Source: PFJX01 sp031426735
GTDB taxonomy: Bacteria > Pseudomonadota > Gammaproteobacteria > Burkholderiales > Thiobacillaceae
NCBI GenBank assembly: GCA_031426735.1
Contig: JASJPK010000081.1
Location: forward strand, 1 to 57,860
DNA: 57,860 nucleotides
Direction: 5' to 3'
A program made the position numbers and the translations under genes. The notes under the pieces are model-generated. The model made no database searches. It was not told the origin of the DNA and saw only the letters and a program-made list of their open reading frames with translations. How positions within the stretch are numbered: the first letter of the stretch is position 1; each line of letters starts with the position of its first letter. This document shows, piece after piece, positions 1 through 8,668 of the stretch.

Positions 1-929
1 GCGGCATGGTCGGCCTCGGCGGCGCGACCTTTCCCAGCCACGCCAAGCTGTCGGTGCCCGCCGAACACAAGATCCACACGCTGATCGTCAACGGCTGCGA
101 GTGCGAGCCTTACCTGACCTGCGACCACCGCCTGATGCTGGAATATCCCGCCGACCTGATGGTCGGCACGCGTCTGGCGATGCGCGCCATCGGCGCCGAG
201 CGCGCTATCATCGGCATTGAGGACAACAAGCTGGATGCGGTGGAAGCCATCCGCAAGTGTTTGCCCGCCGACGGCAGCATCACGGTACAGGCGGTGCCGA
301 CCAAGTACCCGCAGGGCGCCGAGAAGATGCTGATCAAGTCGCTGCTGAACGTGGAAGTGCCGCCCGGCAAGCTGCCGATGCATCTCGGCGTGGTGGTCAA
401 CAACGTCGGCACCCTGGCGCAACTCGGCCAGCTGCTGCCGGCCGGCGAAGGCCTGACTGAGCGGGTGGTTACCGTCACCGGCCCCGGCATCAGGAAGCCG
501 GGCGATTACTGGGTGCCGATCGGCACGCCGATGCGGACCGTGCTGGAATGGGCCGGTGTGAAGGATGCCGACGCGCAGGAAATCATTCTCGGCGGCCCCA
601 TGATGGGGCAGGCCGTCGCTTCGCTCGACGTGCCGGTGACCAAGGGCGTCTCCGGCATCCTGGTGTTCGACAAGCTGCAGCTGGAAAATTCGCGCCGGGT
701 CTGGCCCTGCATCAAGTGCGGCGAATGCGTCAAAGCCTGCCCGATGGGGCTCAATCCTTCCATGCTGGGCATGCTCGCCGCGCAGCGCGAATACGCGGAA
801 ATGGGCGCCCGTTATCACCTCGGCGACTGCTTCGAGTGCGGTTGCTGTACCTACGTCTGCCCTTCCCACATCCCGCTGGTGCAGCAGTTCCGCGTGGCCA
901 AGGGCATCTTGCGGGAGAAGGCGACGTGA
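1..929 (+). CDS. rnfC: RnfC, NADH-binding/ferredoxin subunit of the Rnf complex (5' truncated)
   Basis: This is the peripheral subunit of the ion-translocating ferredoxin:NAD+ oxidoreductase. It carries flavin/NADH-binding folds and two [4Fe-4S] clusters on the cytoplasmic face. The frame is open from base 3, and the first visible residues (GMVGLGGATFPSH) match the glycine-rich stretch near the RnfC N-terminus, so the true start lies upstream of the window. Two ferredoxin motifs sit near the C-terminus, CIKCGECVKACP and CFECGCCTYVCP. The protein ends soon after the second motif and lacks the long Ala/Lys-rich tail of enterobacterial RsxC. Its stop overlaps a GTG start of the next gene (GTGA). 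The downstream order D-G-E-A places it in an rnf operon that ends with rnfA. Confidence 0.95.
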   Translation, partial: GMVGLGGATFPSHAKLSVPAEHKIHTLIVNGCECEPYLTCDHRLMLEYPADLMVGTRLAMRAIGAERAIIGIEDNKLDAVEAIRKCLPADGSITVQAVPTKYPQGAEKMLIKSLLNVEVPPGKLPMHLGVVVNNVGTLAQLGQLLPAGEGLTERVVTVTGPGIRKPGDYWVPIGTPMRTVLEWAGVKDADAQEIILGGPMMGQAVASLDVPVTKGVSGILVFDKLQLENSRRVWPCIKCGECVKACPMGLNPSMLGMLAAQREYAEMGARYHLGDCFECGCCTYVCPSHIPLVQQFRVAKGILREKAT

Positions 930-1642
930 TTGCCTCTCCCAGTCCAACTCCCTTTGATTTAGCCGGCCCGACCATGCAACTCTCCCTGTCCCGCGAATTC
1001 ATCACCGACGCGCTGTCCCAGTCCATCCTCGACCCCAAGGTGCGTGCGCTTTACGAGCTGTGCTTCATGCACCGGCATCACATGCGCAACGAGATCGTGG
1101 CCGACAAGCTGCATCTGATCACGCGTCTTTATTCCGATGCGCTGAGCTGGCAGGGCACGACCTTTTCCGCCGAAGCCGCCGCGCACAGCCTGACGCGTTC
1201 GCCGGTGGATCGCTGGTTCGGCGCGCTGTCGACCGCCGAGCAGCTTGATTCCGGCCTGTTGCTGGAACTGCACAAACGGATGATGGAGGTGTTCGGCGAA
1301 CTCAGCGAGGACGAGGCGCGTTCGCTGGCTTCGCGCTACCTGCATTTCCATTTCCCGGAATTGTTCTACATCTATGACAGCCGCATCGCCACCGCGATCG
1401 CGCTGCTGATGGACGGCGATTGCGGCTTCCTCGCACTGGCCGAGTTCGACCCCGCCTACGGCCGCTTCCACGCCTGCTGCCGCAAGCTGACCGAACGCAT
1501 CGCGCCGCAGGTCGGACGCCGCTTGAGTCCACGCGAGCTGGATCGCGTGTTGCGCGCCTGGCTGGACAATGCCGGCTACGGTTTCGAGTTTCCGCTGCCC
1601 ACGCCTGTGGTTAACTCGCGTCCGGAATCCCTCTACTCCTGA
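926..1642 (+). CDS. Hypothetical protein encoded between rnfC and rnfD
   Basis: I do not recognise this 238-residue protein. It is soluble and helix-rich, with no signal peptide, membrane segment or cysteine motif. A His-rich stretch (CFMHRHHM) lies about 50 residues in, and a YLHFHFPELFYIYD segment in the middle. The chosen GTG at 926 overlaps the rnfC stop by 4 bases and has GGGAGAAGG six bases upstream. An ATG at 974 is an alternative that would give 222 residues, but no clear ribosome-binding site precedes it. The gene ends 6 bases before rnfD, so it is cotranscribed with rnf. Position suggests an accessory, assembly or regulatory role for the complex; that is inference only. Confidence 0.75.
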   Translation: MIASPSPTPFDLAGPTMQLSLSREFITDALSQSILDPKVRALYELCFMHRHHMRNEIVADKLHLITRLYSDALSWQGTTFSAEAAAHSLTRSPVDRWFGALSTAEQLDSGLLLELHKRMMEVFGELSEDEARSLASRYLHFHFPELFYIYDSRIATAIALLMDGDCGFLALAEFDPAYGRFHACCRKLTERIAPQVGRRLSPRELDRVLRAWLDNAGYGFEFPLPTPVVNSRPESLYS

Positions 1643-1648
1643 GCAAAC

Positions 1649-2701
1649 ATGACTCCTCGCATTGAACTGCGCACCTCGCCGCATGTGGTCAAGGGCGCCA
1701 GCGTCGAAACCATCATGTTCAACGTGGTGCTGGCGTTGCTGCCCATCGCCGCCTTCTCGGTCTGGCAATACGGCCTCTCCGCGCTGGCGCTGATCGTCAC
1801 GGTGACGCTCGTCTGCATCGGCAGCGAGCGCCTGTTCAACCGCATGGCCGGCCAGCACAGCACGCTGTCCGACTGGAGCGCGACCATCACCGGCCTGCTC
1901 CTGGCGCTGACCCTGCCGCCCGCCTTTCCGCTGTGGATGGGCGCGGTCGCCGGTTTTGTCGCCATTGCGCTGGGCAAGGTGCTGTTCGGCGGTATCGGCT
2001 GCAACGTTATGAATCCGGCGCTGGTCGGGCGCGCCTTCGTGCAGGCCGCCTTCCCGGTCGCCATCACTACCTGGGTGCCGGCTTTCGCGCCGCATCGCTT
2101 CGCCGAATTCGTGCCGACCACGTTCGCTGCGCCGTTGATGATGCCGCCCGATATTTCGGCCTGGGTGCAAAACGCAAAATCGGCAGCGCTGGATGGCTTC
2201 ACCGGTGCGACGCCGCTGGCGCGCTGGAAGTTCGAGAACATCCTGGCGACGCCGAGCGATTTTCTGACGGGCACGGTCACCGCCTCGGCCGGCGAGACCT
2301 CCGCCATCCTGATCCTGCTCTGCGGCCTGTATCTGGCGGTGCGCAAGTTCATGGACTGGCGCATCCCGGTTGCTGTGCTGGGCAGCGCTGCGCTGACCGC
2401 GCTGGTATTCCAGTGGGTCGACCCGGCGCGCTATCCCGATCCGCTGTTCGTGCTGCTGTCCGGCGGTCTGATGATCGGCGCGGTGTTCATGGCGACCGAC
2501 ATGGCGACTTCGCCGGTGACGCCGAAGGGCGTCTGGATCTACGGCGCATTGATCGGCGTGGTGACGGTGATGATTCGCTACTTCGGCGGCCTTACCGAAG
2601 GCGTCATGTACGCCATCCTGATCGGCAACGCGTTGAGTCCGTTGATCGACCAGGTGACGCAACCGAAGGTGTTCGGGGCGGTGAAGGAGAAGAAAGCATG
2701 A
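1649..2701 (+). CDS. rnfD: RnfD, flavinylated membrane subunit of the Rnf complex
   Basis: This integral membrane subunit of Rnf carries a covalently bound FMN and lies in the electron path between RnfC/B and RnfG. It is homologous to NqrB. The protein has 350 residues with many hydrophobic helices. The ApbE-type flavinylation motif is seen as DGFTGATPL, with Thr188 as the expected FMN attachment site. GGIGCNVMNPALVGRAF is the conserved NqrB/RnfD core. Its stop overlaps the rnfG start (ATGA). No ApbE flavin transferase gene is present in the window, so that enzyme must be encoded elsewhere. Confidence 0.95.
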   Translation: MTPRIELRTSPHVVKGASVETIMFNVVLALLPIAAFSVWQYGLSALALIVTVTLVCIGSERLFNRMAGQHSTLSDWSATITGLLLALTLPPAFPLWMGAVAGFVAIALGKVLFGGIGCNVMNPALVGRAFVQAAFPVAITTWVPAFAPHRFAEFVPTTFAAPLMMPPDISAWVQNAKSAALDGFTGATPLARWKFENILATPSDFLTGTVTASAGETSAILILLCGLYLAVRKFMDWRIPVAVLGSAALTALVFQWVDPARYPDPLFVLLSGGLMIGAVFMATDMATSPVTPKGVWIYGALIGVVTVMIRYFGGLTEGVMYAILIGNALSPLIDQVTQPKVFGAVKEKKA

Positions 2702-3378
2702 AAGAAGCTGCCTCCATGCAACCCGCCACGCCTTCCGCCGCGATGATCCGCACGCTGGGCATCGTCGCCACGGTATGCGGCATCCTGATCGTGTCTGCTT
2801 ACCAGGGCACGCTGGAACCGGTTGCCGCCAACAAGAAACTCGCGCTGGAACGGGCGGTGTTCAAAGTGATACCGGGTGCGTCCAGCGTCCAGGAATTCGT
2901 CGCCGGTACGGGCGGGGTCCAGCCGGCCGGCGCCAGCGTGCCGGAAGGCGCGGTGAAGTTCTACGCCGCCTATGACAAAGGGGGGGCGCTCAAGGGCGTT
3001 GCCGCCGAGGGCGCGGCCAAGGGCTACGCCGACACGGTGCGGGTGCTCTACGCCTACGACACCGCACAACAGGTCATCACCGGTTTCGGCCTGGTGTCGA
3101 TGCGCGAGACGCCGGGTATCGGCGACAAGATCATTACCGATGCCGCCTTCCTGAAGAATTTCGTGGCGCTCGACGCCAGGCTGGCCGACGACATGAAAGC
3201 GCTCGCCCATGCCATCAAGGTGGTCAAGCACGGCAGCAAGCAGAACGCCTGGGAAATCGACGCCATTGCCGGCGCGACGGTGACCTCCAAGGCGGTGGGC
3301 AAGGGCATCAACGAGAGCGCGCAGAAGCTGCTGCCATTGCTGCTGCCGCATCTCGACAAGCTGCAAGGAGGCAAATGA
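2698..3378 (+). CDS. rnfG: RnfG, periplasmic flavoprotein subunit of the Rnf complex
   Basis: RnfG is the NqrC homologue. It is anchored by one N-terminal helix (about residues 17-36, rich in I/V/L) and has a periplasmic domain with covalent FMN. The protein is 226 residues long. The flavinylation motif is DAIAGATVTS, with Thr194 as the expected site, and the conserved ETPGIGDKI lies about 50 residues upstream of it. The ATG at 2698 was chosen because it gives the usual 4-base overlap with rnfD and puts a short cytoplasmic tail before the anchor. The stop overlaps rnfE in the same way. Confidence 0.94.
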   Translation: MKEAASMQPATPSAAMIRTLGIVATVCGILIVSAYQGTLEPVAANKKLALERAVFKVIPGASSVQEFVAGTGGVQPAGASVPEGAVKFYAAYDKGGALKGVAAEGAAKGYADTVRVLYAYDTAQQVITGFGLVSMRETPGIGDKIITDAAFLKNFVALDARLADDMKALAHAIKVVKHGSKQNAWEIDAIAGATVTSKAVGKGINESAQKLLPLLLPHLDKLQGGK

Positions 3379-4034
3379 GCATGGCCATGCCGGGACAGAA
3401 ACAACTTACCAACCTGGACGAACTGCTCGAAGGCGTCTGGAAGCAGAACCCGGTATTCGTCATGGTGCTGGGCATGTGCCCGACCCTGGCGGTATCGGTG
3501 TCGGCGATGAATGCGCTCAGCATGGGCCTGGCCACTACTTTCGTACTGGTTGCTTCCGCATTTCTGGTTTCCCTGATGCGCAACATCATTCCGAAGGAAG
3601 TGCGCATCGCCACCTACATCCTGATCATTGCCACCTTCGTGACCGTGGTGGACTACCTGATCCAGGCGATCAGCCTGGCGGTATACGACGCGTTGGGGGC
3701 GTTCATCCAGCTGATCGTGGTGAACTGCATCATCCTCGGCCGCGCCGAGGCGCACTCGTCGAAAAATCCGCCGGTTAAATCGGTACTGAATGCCGTCGGC
3801 ATGGGGGTCGGCTTCACCATCGGCCTGTTTGCGCTGGGTGCGGTGCGGGAAATCCTCGGTGCCGGCAAATTGTTCGGCTTCAGCCTGTTCGGGCCCGAGT
3901 TCCAGCCCTGGGTGGTGATGGTGCTGCCGCCCGGCGGCTTCTTCGTACTGGGCGCCTGGCTGCTGTTGTTCAACTGGCTGGACAGCCGCAAGACCGCGCC
4001 CGCCCAACCTGCCGAGGCTGCCGCCCATGTCTGA
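3375..4034 (+). CDS. rnfE: RnfE, membrane subunit of the Rnf complex
   Basis: RnfE is one of the two paralogous six-helix membrane subunits (RnfA/RnfE, homologous to NqrE/NqrD) that hold a [2Fe-2S] cluster between them in the membrane. The 219-residue protein has the conserved N-terminal WKQNPVFVMVLGMCPTLAV segment and, later, VNCIILGRAEA. These contain the two conserved cysteines expected for the intramembrane cluster. The start overlaps the rnfG stop by 4 bases, and the stop overlaps rnfA by 8 bases. The last 20 residues are an Ala/Pro-rich cytoplasmic tail. Confidence 0.95.
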   Translation: MSMAMPGQKQLTNLDELLEGVWKQNPVFVMVLGMCPTLAVSVSAMNALSMGLATTFVLVASAFLVSLMRNIIPKEVRIATYILIIATFVTVVDYLIQAISLAVYDALGAFIQLIVVNCIILGRAEAHSSKNPPVKSVLNAVGMGVGFTIGLFALGAVREILGAGKLFGFSLFGPEFQPWVVMVLPPGGFFVLGAWLLLFNWLDSRKTAPAQPAEAAAHV

Positions 4035-4611
4035 ATCCCTCTCGCAAATCTTCATCGGCACGCTGCTGGCCAACAACTTCGTGTTGGCCATGTTCCTCGG
4101 CCTGTGCCCGTTCCTCGGCGTCTCGGCGCGGCTGAATACTGCGCTGCCGATGGGCGTGGCGACCACCTTCGTGATGCTCGTCGCCAGTCTGTGCGCGTTC
4201 GGTCTGAACTGGTTGGTGACCGCGTTCGAACTCGAATTCCTGCGCCTGATCGCCTACATCGTGATCATCGCGTCGGCGGTGCAACTGGTGGAAATGGTGC
4301 TGAAAAAGTACAGCCCGGTGCTGTTCCGCGCGCTCGGCATCTATTTGCCGCTGATCACCACCAACTGCGCTGTACTGGGTGTGGCGCTGTTCCAGACCGC
4401 GCGCGAATACAGCTTCACCCAAGCCCTGACCTTCGCTACCGCCGGCGGCCTCGGCTTCACGCTGGCACTGCTGTTGATGGCCGGCCTGCGCGAGCGCCTC
4501 AATCTGGCCAGCGTGCCGAACGTGGTGCAAGGCACCGCGCTGTCGCTGATGCTGGCCGGCCTGCTGTCGCTCGCCTTCATGGGCTTCGCCGGTTTGGGCG
4601 CGGGCGAATGA
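4027..4611 (+). CDS. rnfA: RnfA, membrane subunit of the Rnf complex
   Basis: RnfA is the partner of RnfE and homologous to NqrE. It has 194 residues and six hydrophobic helices. The hallmark segments NNFVLAMFLGLCPFLGVS and TTNCAVLGVALF each hold one conserved cysteine for the shared [2Fe-2S] site. Here rnfA is the last canonical rnf gene (C-D-G-E-A), an order seen in clostridial-type rnf clusters and unlike the rsxABCDGE order of E. coli. Its stop overlaps a following small gene (ATGA), which ties that gene to the complex. Confidence 0.95.
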   Translation: MSESLSQIFIGTLLANNFVLAMFLGLCPFLGVSARLNTALPMGVATTFVMLVASLCAFGLNWLVTAFELEFLRLIAYIVIIASAVQLVEMVLKKYSPVLFRALGIYLPLITTNCAVLGVALFQTAREYSFTQALTFATAGGLGFTLALLLMAGLRERLNLASVPNVVQGTALSLMLAGLLSLAFMGFAGLGAGE

Positions 4612-4793
4612 GCACCTATCTCGTCACCATCGCCCTGATCATGGGCATCGCCCTGATCGGCATCGGCGTCGACCGCCTCTACCGCACGTTTGCCCGGCGC
4701 AATCCGCAACTCGGCCCCTTCCGCGATGGCGAGCGGGGCTGCGGCTCGTGTTCGGCGGGAAGTGGTTGCAGCGGGGACAGTTGCCACTCGTAG
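4608..4793 (+). CDS. Small Cys-rich single-pass membrane protein at the end of the rnf operon
   Basis: This 61-residue protein has one N-terminal hydrophobic helix (about residues 4-22), a short basic/Arg-rich linker and a C-terminal cysteine cluster (CGSCSAGSGCSGDSC, four Cys). The start overlaps the rnfA stop as ATGA, so translation is coupled to rnfA. The layout resembles two known small families: NqrM, needed to mature the related Na+-NQR by supplying iron for the intramembrane Fe site, and the FeoB-associated Cys-rich proteins. I infer an iron or Fe-S delivery role for the RnfA/RnfE cluster. I cannot assign it firmly to either family by eye. Confidence 0.8.
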   Translation: MSTYLVTIALIMGIALIGIGVDRLYRTFARRNPQLGPFRDGERGCGSCSAGSGCSGDSCHS

Positions 4794-5148
4794 TCTTCAG
4801 AGAGGCCAGGAAGCTGAACGGCAAGGAAACGACGGCGCCCCGCCGTTCCTGCCGCTTAATCCATGCTCTGCCGGGCTTTAAGTAACGACTGCGTTGGCAG
4901 CCGTTCCAGCTTGGCGTGGATCGGCGGTGGTATGCGTCGATGGCGGTTTGCTTGGCGTTCATCGTGGGCTCAGTGGGGTGATTTACGACGCCCCCATGAA
5001 CGGTGATCAGGAAGCCAAGCTCAGTTCCAGACAAGAATCGATTCCAAGAAATCAGAACTGGCTGCCCCCGCGGCTACCTGCTAGATTGCGCTCTTCACGA
5101 TTCAGTACGACTCTATGCCGCCTCATTTGATACCGATGGAGTTCAGAA
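4794..5148 (+). other. Intergenic region between rnf operon and defence island
   Basis: This 355-base gap has no convincing gene. It holds one long imperfect hairpin just after the rnf operon (listed separately). The reading frames that cross it have no ribosome-binding site and no recognisable protein content. GGAG about 8 bases before the ATG at 5149 serves the next gene. I saw no attachment-site repeat, tRNA fragment or transposon end that would mark the edge of the island. Confidence 0.6.
4819..4854 (+). terminator. Terminator-like hairpin after the rnf operon
   Basis: An inverted repeat pairs CGGCAAGGAA with TTCCTGCCG and, inside it, CGGCG with CGCCG around a CCC loop; an unpaired ACGA bulges on the left side. 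It lies 26 bases past the last rnf ORF. No T-run follows, so it is not a standard intrinsic terminator. It may protect the mRNA end or act with Rho. Confidence 0.4.
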
Positions 5149-5352
5149 ATGACTGAGCCTTGGCTATCCGTCGAGCAGATCGCGGAACATCTTGGGGTAA
5201 CCCGAGACTCGATTTACCGCTGGATCGACGCCAAGGGACTGCCCGCGAGCAAGATCGGCCGCCTTTGGAAATTCAAGGTTACCGAAGTTGACGATTGGGT
5301 GCGTCGCGGCGGAGCGCGCGACGATGGGGTGAGGAAACGCGATGGCGAGTAA
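5149..5352 (+). CDS. Excisionase-family helix-turn-helix DNA-binding protein
   Basis: This 67-residue protein is a single winged HTH of the excisionase/MerR-like HTH_17 type: LSVEQIAEHLGVTRDSIYRWI forms the HTH and the GRLWKFKVTEVDDWV end is typical of the family. GGAG lies 8 bases before the ATG. The last 11 bases overlap the start of the helicase gene, so it opens the defence operon. Such proteins next to restriction-type operons often act as regulators; alternatively it is a remnant of an integrative element. No integrase is present nearby. The regulatory role is inferred. Confidence 0.85.
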   Translation: MTEPWLSVEQIAEHLGVTRDSIYRWIDAKGLPASKIGRLWKFKVTEVDDWVRRGGARDDGVRKRDGE

Positions 5353-8300
5353 TGGATCAAACAATTTCGGCATCCGTGACAACCATACACACGGTAAAGT
5401 CGCCGACTTCCTCGTCGAGAAGATTGCCCCCGGTAGTCAGTTGTCTGTCGTCTCGGCGTATTTCACCATCTACGCTTACGAAGCACTGTCGGCCGAACTT
5501 GACCAGATAGGCAAGCTGCACTTCCTCTTTGGTGAACCCCGTTTCATCGCCACCATCGACCCGGAAAAAACCGACAAGAAAGCTTTCAAGATTGAGGATG
5601 AAGGGCTGGAACTGGTCTGCCGCCTGCGTCAAAAAGAGACCGCCCGCCGATGCGCGCAGTGGATCAACGACAAGGTGGAAATCCGCTCCATCCGCCAGGC
5701 CAATCTGCTGCATGGCAAGCTTTATCACGTCCACGACGGGCATCGCGAACACGCCATCCTGGGCAGTTCCAACTTCACCCGTCGGGGGCTAGGCTTTTCC
5801 AGCACGCCCAATATCGAACTGAATCTGGTTGTCGACAGCGACCGCGACCGGGCTGAACTCAAAGCCTGGTTCGACGAAATCTGGGGTGATGAAACCCTGG
5901 TCGAGGATGTGAAAGCGGAAGTCCTGCGCTATCTGGAACAGCTTTACGTCAACCACGCCCCCGAATTCATCTACTTCAAGACGTTGTTTCACGTCTTCGA
6001 ACGCTTCCTCTCCGGCCAGGCCGACGATGCTCGCCTGTTCGACCAGACCGCCATCGTCGATAGCGAAATCTGGAAAGCCCTGTTCGACTTCCAGAAAGAC
6101 GGCGTCAAAGGCGCCATCCACAAGATCAACACTCACAACGGCTGCATCCTGGCCGACAGCGTCGGCCTGGGTAAAACTTATTCTGCCTTGGCGGTCATCA
6201 AGTATTTCGAGTTGCGCAACCATCGCGTCCTGGTGCTCTGCCCCAAGAAGCTTCGCGACAACTGGACGGTCTATCTCGCCCAGAACAACAGCGAACTCAA
6301 CCCGTTCCTGAAAGACCGCTTCGCCTACACCGTGCTTTCCCACACCGACCTATCCAGGGAAAGCGGCAAGGTCGATGGCGTCGATCTCGCCGCCCTCAAT
6401 TGGGGTAACTATGACCTGATCGTCATCGACGAATCGCACAACTTCCGCAACAACACCAAGGGCAAGCGCGACGAAGACGGCAACGTCATCAGGAAGAGCC
6501 GCTACGAGCGACTAATGGAAGACATCATCCAGTCCGGCGTCAAAACCAAGGTGATGCTGCTTTCCGCCACCCCGGTTAACAACGACCTCAAGGACCTGCG
6601 TAACCAGATTTACTTTGTCACCGAAGGCCGCGATTTCGCCTTCTCGCAAAGCTTCGGCATCCACAGCATCAAGGACACCCTGGCCGTCGCCCAGAAGACC
6701 TTCATGGAATGGGCGCGCCGGAGCGGCGAGAAAGATGCCCGCGACCTGATGGAACGTCTCTCGGCGGGCTTCTTCACGCTGCTCGACGAACTCACCATTG
6801 CCCGCTCGCGCAAGCATATCCAGCGTTATTACCGCGCCTCCCTGGCCCAGATCGGCCAATTCCCCAAACGCAAGAAGCCAGAGTCCATCTACTCGGAAAT
6901 CGATCTCAAGGGCCGCTTCCTCAGCTACGACCGGCTCAACGATGAAATCACCAATTACAAGCTCTCGCTGTACAACCCCTCGCGCTACGTTAAACCCGAG
7001 CACAAGTTCCGCTACGAAAAGGAAAAGGTCCAGACTTTCACGCAAGCCAGGCGTGAGGAATTGCTCATCGGCATGATGAAAGTGAACTTCCTCAAGCGCC
7101 TGGAAAGCTCGGTGTTTTCCTTCGGCGTCACGATGGAAAGGACGGTTGCCAAGATTGAAGACCTGGAAGCACGCCTGCGCCAATACCAGATGCACCAGGC
7201 CCAAGCCGCCGAAGATATCCAGCCCGACTTGTTCGCCGAACCCGAGGAGGAGGACGAAGAACTCGTCCAGGCCTTCCAGGTGGGCGCACGCCTGAAATTT
7301 GAGATGGCCCACCTCGACGTGGCTGCCTGGCTGCATGACCTGCAAGAAGACAAGCAACAACTCTCCATCCTCCAGGGTGCCGCCCGCCTGGTGGACCCTA
7401 AGAACGACGCCAAGCTGGCCGAACTCAAGAAGCTGATCGAGCACAAGGTCAAACACCCCAGCACCAACACCAAGGGCGAGGAAAACCGCAAGGTCATCGT
7501 CTTTTGTGCCTTCGCCGACACCGCCGCCTACCTCTACGAGCAACTCGAAGGCTGGGCGCACAAGAAACTGAACGTCCACATCGCCCTGGTGTCAGGCGGG
7601 ACCAAGCCCAACCGAACCACTTTCGGCAAGGCCGATTACGCGCAAATCCTCACCAACTTCGCGCCCCGTGCGAAGAAGCGCGACAAAATGAAGTCCATGC
7701 CGCAGGACGAGGAAATCGACCTCCTCATCGCCACCGACTGTATTTCCGAAGGCCAGAACCTCCAGGACTGCGACTACCTCATCAACTACGACATCCACTG
7801 GAACCCGGTGCGCATCATTCAGCGTTTTGGCCGGATTGACCGTATCGGCAGCCCCAATTTGGCGATCCAGCTCGTCAACTTCTGGCCCACTCCCGACCTC
7901 AACAAATATATCAACCTGAAAAACCGGGTCGAAGCGCGCATGGCCCTGGTGGACATCGCCGCTACCGCCGAGGACAACATCCTGCAAGCCGAAGACCTGC
8001 GCGAACTGATTACCGAAGACCTGCGCTACCGCGACAAGCAGCTCCTGCGCCTGAAAGACGAAGTGCTCGACCTGGAAGACTTCAACGAATCCGTCGCGCT
8101 GAACGAATTCACCCTCGACGACTTCCGCATGGAACTGGCCAGCTACATCGAAGCCAATCGCGAAAAACTGGAAGCAGCCCCCTTCGGCCTCTATGCCATC
8201 GTGCCGCCCCACGCCGAATACCAGTCCATCCAGCCCGGCGCCATCTACTGTCTGAAACAGCGCCTCGAAGCCAGCGGCAACGAGGCGGTTAACCCCTTGC

Positions 8301-8668
8301 AACCCTACTTTCTCGTCTACATCCGCGAGGACGGCGAAGTCCGCTACAACTTCATCGCGCCCAAGCAAATCCTCGAAATCTTCCGCGCCGTTTGCCAAGG
8401 CAAAGCCGAGCCTTATGCCCAGCTCTGCGAACTGTTCGACCAGGAAACCGGCAACGGCCAGGACATGAGCCGTTACAGCAGCTTGCTCGATAAAGCCGTC
8501 GCCGCCATCGCCGCCCAGTTCGGCCGCAAGAACGCCGGCAACCTCTTTGCCGGGCGCGGCGGCAAACTCACAGATGCCAGCAAGCAGGTCAAACACGCAT
8601 CGGATTTCGAACTTATCACCTGGCTGGTCATCAAGAATGCCGATAACAAAGAAGGCAGCAAACAATGA
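5342..8668 (+). CDS. Phospholipase D-like/SNF2-type helicase of a defence operon
   Basis: This is a 1108-residue superfamily 2 helicase. Residues about 15-200 form a PLD-like domain with one HKD-type motif (HGKLYHVHDG at 124, followed by GSSNFTRRGL). The helicase follows: Walker A DSVGLGKTY at about 272, Walker B DESHNF at about 364, motif III SATPVNN at about 410, and motif VI QRFGRIDRIGS at about 830. The PLD domain may bind or cut DNA, while the motor translocates on it. It starts inside the HTH gene and its stop overlaps the methyltransferase start (ATGA). Helicases of this build accompany methyltransferases and ATPases in phage-defence operons (Hma-like, DISARM-like). Assignment to a named system is by composition only. 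Confidence 0.9.
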   Translation: MASNGSNNFGIRDNHTHGKVADFLVEKIAPGSQLSVVSAYFTIYAYEALSAELDQIGKLHFLFGEPRFIATIDPEKTDKKAFKIEDEGLELVCRLRQKETARRCAQWINDKVEIRSIRQANLLHGKLYHVHDGHREHAILGSSNFTRRGLGFSSTPNIELNLVVDSDRDRAELKAWFDEIWGDETLVEDVKAEVLRYLEQLYVNHAPEFIYFKTLFHVFERFLSGQADDARLFDQTAIVDSEIWKALFDFQKDGVKGAIHKINTHNGCILADSVGLGKTYSALAVIKYFELRNHRVLVLCPKKLRDNWTVYLAQNNSELNPFLKDRFAYTVLSHTDLSRESGKVDGVDLAALNWGNYDLIVIDESHNFRNNTKGKRDEDGNVIRKSRYERLMEDIIQSGVKTKVMLLSATPVNNDLKDLRNQIYFVTEGRDFAFSQSFGIHSIKDTLAVAQKTFMEWARRSGEKDARDLMERLSAGFFTLLDELTIARSRKHIQRYYRASLAQIGQFPKRKKPESIYSEIDLKGRFLSYDRLNDEITNYKLSLYNPSRYVKPEHKFRYEKEKVQTFTQARREELLIGMMKVNFLKRLESSVFSFGVTMERTVAKIEDLEARLRQYQMHQAQAAEDIQPDLFAEPEEEDEELVQAFQVGARLKFEMAHLDVAAWLHDLQEDKQQLSILQGAARLVDPKNDAKLAELKKLIEHKVKHPSTNTKGEENRKVIVFCAFADTAAYLYEQLEGWAHKKLNVHIALVSGGTKPNRTTFGKADYAQILTNFAPRAKKRDKMKSMPQDEEIDLLIATDCISEGQNLQDCDYLINYDIHWNPVRIIQRFGRIDRIGSPNLAIQLVNFWPTPDLNKYINLKNRVEARMALVDIAATAEDNILQAEDLRELITEDLRYRDKQLLRLKDEVLDLEDFNESVALNEFTLDDFRMELASYIEANREKLEAAPFGLYAIVPPHAEYQSIQPGAIYCLKQRLEASGNEAVNPLQPYFLVYIREDGEVRYNFIAPKQILEIFRAVCQGKAEPYAQLCELFDQETGNGQDMSRYSSLLDKAVAAIAAQFGRKNAGNLFAGRGGKLTDASKQVKHASDFELITWLVIKNADNKEGSKQ

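Noticed and set aside
959..2662. Long minus-strand open frame opposite the unknown gene and rnfD
   Set aside because: It is the shadow of two real genes with high GC; the protein is His/Arg/Gln-rich without any known motif, and no ribosome-binding site is seen.
4639..5034. Minus-strand frame over the end of the rnf operon and the gap before the island
   Set aside because: Its product matches nothing I know and half of it is antisense to the small Cys-rich gene; no ribosome-binding site.
5149..5352. Excisionase-like protein as evidence for an integrated element with att sites
   Set aside because: No integrase, tRNA target or flanking direct repeats were found around the island.
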